From positions 1 to 18,397 of the forward strand of contig JALLAP010000312.1 in NCBI GenBank assembly GCA_036939355.1: a DNA stretch of 18,397 nt. The letters run 5' to 3'. Position numbers and translations under genes: made by a program. Each line of letters opens with the position of its first letter. The first letter of the stretch is position 1. Under the pieces are notes generated by a model. It saw only the letters and a list, made by a program, of their open reading frames with translations, was not told the DNA's origin and made no database searches. This document shows positions 8,384 to 14,272 of the stretch, piece after piece. Source of the stretch: Thalassiosira profunda. Lineage: Eukaryota > Bacillariophyta > Thalassiosirophyceae > Thalassiosirales > Thalassiosiraceae.

Positions 8384-9457
8384 TCACCCAAACAAACTGC
8401 CCCTGGAGTTCATGCGGCCGCGGGCGTTGTTGTTCTTGCGGTTCGTCGCGGCAGCGCTCGCCTTGTGCTCCACCGAGTTGTTCACGACGTGCTTCTTCGA
8501 GCCCTTCGACTTGGTCTCCATCTGGTTGCCCCCCATCTGCTGGTGGTTGGAGCGGTCCTTGAGCGGCTGAGTGCCCTCGAGCTGCCTCTCGAGGTAGGCG
8601 GCCCGCCTCTTCAATTGAGCGTTCTCCTCCACCAGATTCTTCTTCGAAGTGTTCGTGACCTCCTGCTGCCTCGAGCTCTTTTTCAAGAGAGTAATGGCAA
8701 CGTCTGCCTTCTTGGAGTTGCCCTGGATGCCCACGGCGTTGCGTTCCGCAATGGCTTTGGTCTCGATCGTCGTCTTATCGATTTTGGTGAGCTTTTCCCT
8801 GCTCTCGTCATTCATCGCTCGAAGTGAGGCGGCATCCAAAGGAGGCATATCAGACGCGATGTCAGTTGGCCGCTTCCAGTCTCCGGTGCCGTTGCCCGAG
8901 GAGGCGACCGAAAGGGACTCGTCGAAGGTGGATCCCGCAGTGATTTCGGTTGGCACGTCGGCAGACTTGAAGGTACCAGCCAGAACGTCGGCATCGTTCG
9001 AAGCGGCAGCTGGCACCGGCACAATGGCGGACTTGAGGGTGGACGCCGGCACGACGGCATCGTTCGAAGCGGCAGCAGGCACCGGCACAATGTCGGACTT
9101 CAGGGTGGACGCCGGCACGACGGCATCGTTCGAAGCGGAAGCAGGCACCGGCACAATGGCGGACTTGAGGGTGGACGCCGGCACGACGGCAGTCTTCTGC
9201 GCGGCGGCAGACTCTGGCACGTTGGTAGGCTTCAGAGCAGCGGTGGGGCCCGACTTGTCGACCATCGCCGTGGGCGCGCTTCCGGACGACGCCTTAGACA
9301 CCGGCGTAAGCAAGAGACTCTTCTCGCTGTCGCTGGACGCCGGCCTTGCAGCGGCAGGATTCGACACATCGGCAGACTTCGTCGTGGCGGAAAAGACGCC
9401 GCCGACAGAGAGCCGACCAAACAGCGAGGAACAGGAAGGCTTTCCGGTCGCGTCCAT
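8384..9457 (-). CDS. Low-complexity coiled-coil protein with 22-residue repeats, function unknown
   Basis: I do not recognise this gene. From the ATG at 9457 it encodes 357 residues; the frame stays open further upstream, but that part crosses the divergent promoter. Residues 1-90 are Ser/Ala-rich. Residues 91-156 are three tandem 22-residue repeats (VVPASTLKSAIVPVPAxASN), followed by a degenerate fourth to about 172. Residues 183-225 carry a SVASSG-DWK-SLRAMNDESREKL block that recurs in the degenerate copy at 13336-14148. A coiled-coil or leucine-zipper-like segment is at 273-295 (KNLVEENAQLKRRAAYLERQ). The C-terminus is basic and Asn-rich. No clear bZIP basic region precedes the zipper. The minus strand is preferred because the coiled coil and its relative at 13440 make sense only on it. 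The first 70 codons lie in the 1084-bp duplication. Confidence 0.6.
   Translation of the reverse strand: MDATGKPSCSSLFGRLSVGGVFSATTKSADVSNPAAARPASSDSEKSLLLTPVSKASSGSAPTAMVDKSGPTAALKPTNVPESAAAQKTAVVPASTLKSAIVPVPASASNDAVVPASTLKSDIVPVPAAASNDAVVPASTLKSAIVPVPAAASNDADVLAGTFKSADVPTEITAGSTFDESLSVASSGNGTGDWKRPTDIASDMPPLDAASLRAMNDESREKLTKIDKTTIETKAIAERNAVGIQGNSKKADVAITLLKKSSRQQEVTNTSKKNLVEENAQLKRRAAYLERQLEGTQPLKDRSNHQQMGGNQMETKSKGSKKHVVNNSVEHKASAAATNRKNNNARGRMNSRGSLFG
8942..9187 (-). repeat. 66-bp (22-residue) tandem coding repeat, 3 units plus a degenerate fourth
   Basis: The units at 9187-9122, 9121-9056 and 9055-8990 are nearly identical in DNA and protein (VVPASTLKS-[AD]-IVPVPA-[SA]-ASNDA). The fourth (8989-8942) is diverged (DVLAGTFKSADVPTEI). 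The degenerate paralogue at 13632-13871 has LKPT and SVASSGDW on either side but lacks the array. Confidence 0.85.
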
Positions 9458-9575
9458 GGTTCCTGCGACAAAGGGAGCTTGCGAGGTGGAAGCGGAACTC
9501 ACGTTGCCAGCGTCTTTCCGTGCAGGGGATGGAGTGTGAGCAAAGCGAGCGAGTAGAGTTGGACAAAAAAGCTCC

Positions 9576-9591
9576 AAACGGTGCACCGTTT
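9576..9591. promoter_or_regulatory. 16-bp perfect palindrome in divergent promoter (copy A)
   Basis: AAACGGTGCACCGTTT equals its own reverse complement and contains AACGG, a core word of plant and algal MYB sites, in both orientations. It lies 119 bp upstream of the coiled-coil ATG and 125 bp before the orphan ATG, so it is almost centred between the two starts. A dyad operator for both genes is plausible inference. Confidence 0.45.
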
Positions 9592-9692
9592 TCGGAGTAA
9601 TTTGTCGTTTTGCCGCGCCAGCTTTGTCGCGCGCTGCCCCTGCGCACCACTCGGTGGCGACCTCGTCACCACGGCTCCTCTTAACCAGTGAG

Positions 9693-9713
9693 ATGGGCAA
9701 CGTGCGCTGCTGA
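9693..9713 (+). promoter_or_regulatory. Six-codon upstream ORF ending 2 nt before the main ATG (copy A)
   Basis: ATG GGC AAC GTG CGC TGC TGA (MGNVRC) ends two bases before the main start at 9716. Such an uORF could lower translation or work by termination-reinitiation. Whether it lies in the transcript is not known. The same uORF is at 10777-10797. Confidence 0.35.
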
Positions 9714-9715
9714 GG

Positions 9716-10381
9716 ATGAATTCCGTGGACGGCAGCGACGCCGGGGCGGGCATCACAGCCACTGCGGCGCCAACGTCCGAGGGAACGCCGGCGAGGGCGT
9801 CCGAGGATGGTGATGGCATACACCCAGCCCACGTGCCCGAGGGACCATTGCGTGCCAACCTCCTCGTCGATGGCGATCCGGGGCTTCAGCATGCTGCCGG
9901 ACTGACGACCCGCAACAACTTAGATGGCGCTCGTCGCGAGCTGCGTATAAATAGAGTGGAATCTGAGCTTCTAATTCAGGAGCTCGAGAACTCTTTCATG
10001 CAACAATGCGGGGGGTCAATCCCAGCATTCGCTGCCGAATGTTTCGCCAAGCTGAGATCAATCGAGACTGACTCTGACCAGTTGTCGTGGCTGATCTTTT
10101 CAACTGTCGAGGGAAAAGATGCCTGGAAAAGTAGGGACGCATCTTGGGAAGAGAGGAGGGGTACCATTGTACAGCAAGGGTTCCAACGATTTGAGGCTTG
10201 GAGGGCACAATCCTCATTTGCGGCCCAACCTTCTGCTTCTCTGGGAGGGCAAGTCTCGGACGATACAACTGCAGCTGACGATTCATTGGCTTCTGAAGGA
10301 TCCGCTACCGCCGGTCCACCGCTCAATACAAGCCCGACTTGTCGACCATCGCCGTGGGCGCGCTTCCGGACGACGCCTTAG
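9716..10381 (+). pseudogene. Truncated 5' copy of the orphan gene, created by the tandem duplication
   Basis: The first 205 codons are identical to the 694-residue gene at 10800. The frame then crosses the duplication junction at 10331/10332 into the antisense of the coiled-coil gene, adds 16 unrelated residues (SPTCRPSPWARFRTTP) and stops. It keeps a full copy of the promoter and the uORF, so it may be transcribed and yield a 221-residue chimeric product or a nonsense-decay target. Confidence 0.8.
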
Positions 10382-10541
10382 ACACCGGCGTAAGCAAGAG
10401 ACTCTTCTCGCTGTCGCTGGACGCCGGCCTTGCAGCGGCAGGATTCGACACATCGGCAGACTTCGTCGTGGCGGAAAAGACGCCGCCGACAGAGAGCCGA
10501 CCAAACAGCGAGGAACAGGAAGGCTTTCCGGTCGCGTCCAT
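10323..10541 (-). pseudogene. Truncated 5' copy of the coiled-coil gene
   Basis: The first 70 codons equal those of the gene starting at 9457. After the junction the frame adds two residues (LY) and stops at 10323. It lacks the 22-residue repeats and the coiled coil. Its 3' end overlaps the 3' end of the truncated + copy (9716-10381), so the two would be convergent, overlapping transcripts. Confidence 0.8.
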
Positions 10542-10799
10542 GGTTCCTGCGACAAAGGGAGCTTGCGAGGTGGAAGCGGAACTCACGTTGCCAGCGTCTT
10601 TCCGTGCAGGGGATGGAGTGTGAGCAAAGCGAGCGAGTAGAGTTGGACAAAAAAGCTCCAAACGGTGCACCGTTTTCGGAGTAATTTGTCGTTTTGCCGC
10701 GCCAGCTTTGTCGCGCGCTGCCCCTGCGCACCACTCGGTGGCGACCTCGTCACCACGGCTCCTCTTAACCAGTGAGATGGGCAACGTGCGCTGCTGAGG
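10542..10799. promoter_or_regulatory. Divergent promoter, copy B
   Basis: This is identical to 9458-9715, including the palindrome (10660-10675) and the six-codon uORF (10777-10797). This copy serves the full-length orphan gene on the right and the truncated coiled-coil copy on the left, the reverse of copy A. Confidence 0.6.
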
Positions 10800-12884
10800 A
10801 TGAATTCCGTGGACGGCAGCGACGCCGGGGCGGGCATCACAGCCACTGCGGCGCCAACGTCCGAGGGAACGCCGGCGAGGGCGTCCGAGGATGGTGATGG
10901 CATACACCCAGCCCACGTGCCCGAGGGACCATTGCGTGCCAACCTCCTCGTCGATGGCGATCCGGGGCTTCAGCATGCTGCCGGACTGACGACCCGCAAC
11001 AACTTAGATGGCGCTCGTCGCGAGCTGCGTATAAATAGAGTGGAATCTGAGCTTCTAATTCAGGAGCTCGAGAACTCTTTCATGCAACAATGCGGGGGGT
11101 CAATCCCAGCATTCGCTGCCGAATGTTTCGCCAAGCTGAGATCAATCGAGACTGACTCTGACCAGTTGTCGTGGCTGATCTTTTCAACTGTCGAGGGAAA
11201 AGATGCCTGGAAAAGTAGGGACGCATCTTGGGAAGAGAGGAGGGGTACCATTGTACAGCAAGGGTTCCAACGATTTGAGGCTTGGAGGGCACAATCCTCA
11301 TTTGCGGCCCAACCTTCTGCTTCTCTGGGAGGGCAAGTCTCGGACGATACAACTGCAGCTGACGATTCATTGGCTTCTGAAGGATCCGCTACCGCCGGTC
11401 CACCGCTCAATACAATCCAAGTGAATGATGCGACTGTGGACTCTGGAGCTGCCGCGTTTGGCCAGGAGGAGGTGGTCATTGGAGCTCCTCAGTTGGGCCG
11501 GGAGGAGGAATCCGTGAACACCCATCGCCAAGGGAGTGACGCAGCAGCAGTAGTTGTACTCAAATCTGCGGAAGAGATCAACGCGACCTTCGTTTCAGGC
11601 CTCAATTCTCTGTCGAACTACACCAGCGAAGAAGGCCAGCGCCTCCGTTACGTTCTCGGGCGTTGTGACGCATGGACTGTGCTTGCCTGGGTGATCCATA
11701 ACGTTTGTTCCGAGGACCCCTCGTTGGCAAAGTATCAGAGATTTGCACGTTTGCTGGCGCTCATTCTGGAGCTTCCAATGGCTTTGCTCTTCAAGGCCAA
11801 GAAACTTGCAATCGCTCGACTCGAAGTGAGGTATGTGAATGGGGATCCCCGAGCAGGCGCGGGCCAGTCGATTTCTCAGACGCTCTGGGCATTGGATGCT
11901 AATAAGGGTGCAGCGCAGAATTTCGATGAAGATGATGTTGTCCAGGCCGCCATACAAGCCACCAAGAGGTTTGCTGGTGTTCCCGGCAAACAGAAGACAA
12001 CGTGGGACCGGTATGCGCTGTTTAGCAAGCCGGCCAAAACTCTTCTGTCGAAAAAAGATGTCCTGCTGGTCTTCATGCGTGTCGCGTGGTCCATCACTGT
12101 GCCCGATTATGACGAAGAGGCACTCGACAAGATACGGCAATTTTGCACGCTGATGTGCGACAAGCCCCTTGATTCCCTCCGCCTTCTTGACATGTACCAA
12201 GGACTCGTAGAGGCGGCGCATGGATCTGACCCGGACACGAAAGAGCTGGCCCTTGAAATCTCGGCCATCCTCGTAGATGAGTTGGGCACAAATGCAGCAT
12301 TCTTTGATACCATTTTGCAAGCAGAGTCGGTCCCAACCAATATCGAGTTTGAGAAGCTCAGCCCACAACAGCGCAGCGACTGGGTGGCTGCCAACGTCAA
12401 ACCCTACTTCTGCGAGGAGAAATCCAAGTGGAGAAGGATTTGTCTTCCAAGGATACCCATCTTTCAACTGTGGTGCCCTGACGTCGAAAACTCTCTTCGG
12501 CAGTACAATCTGTTGAGCAATGAGACACCCGGAGACTTTTCTTTTGCACTCCTTTGCTTGGCTTGGTCGAGGTACCAATACCCGCGATTCCATGACCTGT
12601 TCCTCAACGAGAAGCTGGTACTCGGATCGTTTGATATGAGCGCCAAGAGCGACGTGGCGAAAGTGAATGCCACTGTCGCGGAGATTTGCAAAGGAGCGCC
12701 AGCGGCAATCGCTGCATTTCGTTCGGCCACTTTGTTTGCTGATATGTCCCAAGATATGCGACGTAAATCGAGGAAGACCGCTGAACGATTCGCCGAATTT
12801 TTTGCTTACTACAACGCCGTGGAACAGGAGGAGGGGGAGGAGGGGGAGGAGGAGGAGGAGGAGGAGGAGGAGGAGGAGGAATAG
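10800..12884 (+). CDS. Orphan 694-residue protein with poly-Glu C-terminus, function unknown
   Basis: I do not recognise this protein. Residues 1-60 are Ala/Gly/Asp-rich and probably disordered. Residues 70-175 look helical (RRELRINRVESELLIQELEN, then FAAECFAKLRSI). A Ser/Gly/Glu linker spans roughly 175-255. The remainder to about 675 is a long, mainly helical region with well-spaced hydrophobic residues (LRYVLGRCDAWTVLAWVIHN, FARLLALILELPMALLFK, LDMYQGLVEAAHG), compatible with a helical-repeat scaffold. The last 20 residues are almost all Glu. There is no signal peptide, membrane helix or catalytic motif that I can name. No intron is needed. The first 205 codons occur again in the truncated copy at 9716. 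The length and even codon quality argue for a real gene. Confidence 0.75.
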   Translation: MNSVDGSDAGAGITATAAPTSEGTPARASEDGDGIHPAHVPEGPLRANLLVDGDPGLQHAAGLTTRNNLDGARRELRINRVESELLIQELENSFMQQCGGSIPAFAAECFAKLRSIETDSDQLSWLIFSTVEGKDAWKSRDASWEERRGTIVQQGFQRFEAWRAQSSFAAQPSASLGGQVSDDTTAADDSLASEGSATAGPPLNTIQVNDATVDSGAAAFGQEEVVIGAPQLGREEESVNTHRQGSDAAAVVVLKSAEEINATFVSGLNSLSNYTSEEGQRLRYVLGRCDAWTVLAWVIHNVCSEDPSLAKYQRFARLLALILELPMALLFKAKKLAIARLEVRYVNGDPRAGAGQSISQTLWALDANKGAAQNFDEDDVVQAAIQATKRFAGVPGKQKTTWDRYALFSKPAKTLLSKKDVLLVFMRVAWSITVPDYDEEALDKIRQFCTLMCDKPLDSLRLLDMYQGLVEAAHGSDPDTKELALEISAILVDELGTNAAFFDTILQAESVPTNIEFEKLSPQQRSDWVAANVKPYFCEEKSKWRRICLPRIPIFQLWCPDVENSLRQYNLLSNETPGDFSFALLCLAWSRYQYPRFHDLFLNEKLVLGSFDMSAKSDVAKVNATVAEICKGAPAAIAAFRSATLFADMSQDMRRKSRKTAERFAEFFAYYNAVEQEEGEEGEEEEEEEEEEEE
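12826..12881 (+). repeat. GAG microsatellite encoding the poly-Glu tail
   Basis: A (GAG)n run with three GGG interruptions at its start ends directly before the TAG. Length variation here would change only the acidic tail. Confidence 0.85.
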
Positions 12885-13053
12885 GCTGGGGAAGACTAGC
12901 TTTCACTGTTGAAGGAGTCTGGAGAAGACGCTCGTCATTGCTCTCAATGATCTAGTAAGAATAGCTTCGTCACACAGTTGCGTCACGCATAAGTTGTTGC
13001 TCCTGCTGTCGCCTTTCGAATCAGGGCGGCGAGTTTCTTTTTGGAGCAATGCA
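12885..13053. other. Region between the orphan gene and the rhomboid remnant
   Basis: These 169 bases probably hold the 3' UTR of the orphan gene. I found no coding content and no convincing extension of the rhomboid similarity to the left of about 13054. Confidence 0.4.
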
Positions 13054-13290
13054 TGCATCGGGCTGTCCGGAGTGACGCTGGTGCTGCTGGCATTTGACTC
13101 ATTGGTTTTACCCGTCGAAGGAGTTGCGGCTCTTCGTGGCCTTCTTCCCCATCACATTGCCGTAGACGCATTTGGGAGGGCTGGCATTCCGAGGCCTATT
13201 TTCATTTTAACGAGGCATACAAGCGTGGCTACGCGAGCCAGTGCTCGGTGCGAGCGAGGACAGCATACAACGCACTGCGAGGAAATTGAA
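13054..13290 (+). pseudogene. Degenerate copy of the rhomboid gene 3' end
   Basis: The DNA matches 7684-7792 (GGGCTGTCCGGAGTGACGCT and onward through CCCATCACATTGCCG). It then skips about 83 bp and resumes at ACGCATTTGGGAGG, continuing to the rhomboid stop. The frame begins ACIGLSGVTL, with the active-site Ser context intact, but is lost to indels shortly after. The upstream two-thirds of the gene is absent. No function is expected. Confidence 0.85.
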
Positions 13291-13335
13291 TGATCAACAG
13301 ACTTGGGCTATAATACAGGGTGGCGCTCGCAAGTT

Positions 13336-14148
13336 CTACGAGTTGTTTGCAACGTGCTTCTTCGTGCAGTTGGAGCGGTCCTTGAGCGGCTGCTTCCGGA
13401 GGATGACAATCTCCCTCTTCAGTTGAGCAATCTCATCCAGCGCCGCCTTGTACTTCATCTTGTAAAGGCCAGCCTCATCGAGTGCCCCAAGAAGGGCGAC
13501 ATCCATCCGACGCCTACGAGCAGCGATCCCTGCCGGCGGCTTCCATTCCCCCGCGTCGTCGCCTTCCGCGACGGCTTTGGTCTTGCTGTGGAGCTTTTCC
13601 CTGCTCTCGTCATTCATTGCTCGAAGAGAGGCTATGTCTTTACGACGCCTACGAGCCGCTGCCCCTTCCGCAGCTTCCAGTCGCCCGAGGAGGCGACCGA
13701 AATGGCAGCTGCCACATTGGTGGGCGCTGGGTTTGTGGTGGCAGGCTCTGAAACGGTGGTAGGCTTCAGCCCGTCGCTGGGCTCGGGCACGTCGGCGGCC
13801 TTCTGCTCTGCGGCCTCAAGCTGCTTCTGGAGGATGGCAATCTGCTTCTCCATTCGAGCGATCTTGTCCAAAGCCGCATTGTACTTCTTGCCGCCATCAA
13901 ACGCCTTTCCTCAATCTCCAACTATCCAACTCTCTCATCACCTTCCTAAGTTGAGTAATCTCAACCAACTTCGTCCTGTCAAAGGCATGTTCTACATCCA
14001 GCTTAGGCGCGTCGTTGTAGAGCGTTTTCCTGCCCTCTGCTTCGAGTGCTGTAAGAGAGTCGAGATTCACACGACGCGTACGAGCCAGGATCGCTGCCGA
14101 CGGCTTCCACTCTTCGGCACCATCGACATCGCCCGAGGACTCTGGCAT
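13336..14148 (-). pseudogene. Degenerate copy of the coiled-coil gene, three modules in shifted frames
   Basis: Reading leftward: module I (14148-13897) has EEWKPSAAILARTRRVNLDS and ITQLRKVMRELDSW. Module II (13871-13632) has DKIARMEKQIAILQKQLEAA, GLKPTTV and SVASSGDWK. Module III (13617-13336) has MNDESREKL, GEWKPPAGIAARRRRMD, LDEIAQLKREIVILRKQ and QPLKDRSNCTKKHVANNS. Shared words with 8384-9457 are LKPT, SVASSG-DWK, MNDESREKL, QPLKDRSN and KKHV-NNS, at DNA level too. The frame changes by single bases near 13895 (one extra) and 13683 (one missing). If those were errors, a second intact paralogue would exist. The adjacent rhomboid remnant favours real decay. No start with a convincing context was found. 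Confidence 0.7.
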
Positions 14149-14272
14149 GGTGGTGAAAGCGCGAAGGTAGGCAGGGACAGTCGACTAAACCGAGATACGC
14201 GTTTTGAACGCATTTCGAGGAGGATAAACGAAAATGACAAAACAAACTTCGGTGGTATACACTGCTATGAAA

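Larger units (their letters stand above)
9458..9715. promoter_or_regulatory. Divergent promoter, copy A
   Basis: This 258-bp region separates the coiled-coil gene (-) from the first, truncated copy of the orphan gene (+). It contains a perfect 16-bp palindrome AAACGGTGCACCGTTT (9576-9591), flanked by CTCC and GGAG, and one TTGGACA (9559-9565). A six-codon upstream ORF is at 9693-9713. An identical copy is at 10542-10799. Confidence 0.55.
9248..11415. repeat. 1084-bp perfect direct tandem duplication (9248-10331 and 10332-11415)
   Basis: The two copies match at an offset of exactly 1084 bp, and I found no difference by reading both. The left edge is defined by 9247 G against 10331 A, and the right edge by 10332 G against 11416 T. 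The junction ...AATACAA/GCCCGAC... shows no microhomology. Each copy holds the first 70 codons of the coiled-coil gene (-), the divergent promoter and the first 205 codons of the orphan gene (+). No terminal inverted repeats or transposase are present, so this is a simple segmental duplication (or an assembly duplication) and not a mobile element. Confidence 0.92.

Noticed and set aside
8942..9187. Short regular repeats as a CRISPR array
   Set aside because: The units are directly adjacent with no unique spacers, keep the reading frame and encode peptide repeats.
8649..9539. 296-residue open frame on the + strand opposite the coiled-coil gene
   Set aside because: It mirrors the 66-bp repeats, which are open in several frames. 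The minus strand gives the coiled coil and the matches to the paralogue at 13336-14148.
9458..9892. N-terminal extension of the coiled-coil gene up to 9892 (502-residue version)
   Set aside because: The extension crosses the divergent promoter and the start of the + gene, and it has no conserved content. The ATG at 9457 is the better start.
9946..9953. TATAAATA, a good TATA-box match
   Set aside because: It lies inside the reading frame of the orphan gene copies (encoding LRINRV), more than 200 bp past the start codon, with no gene start following it.
9248..11415. Tandem copies as a transposon, LTR element or integrated element
   Set aside because: There are no terminal repeats, target-site duplications or mobile-element genes. 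The content is simply the 5' parts of two neighbouring genes.
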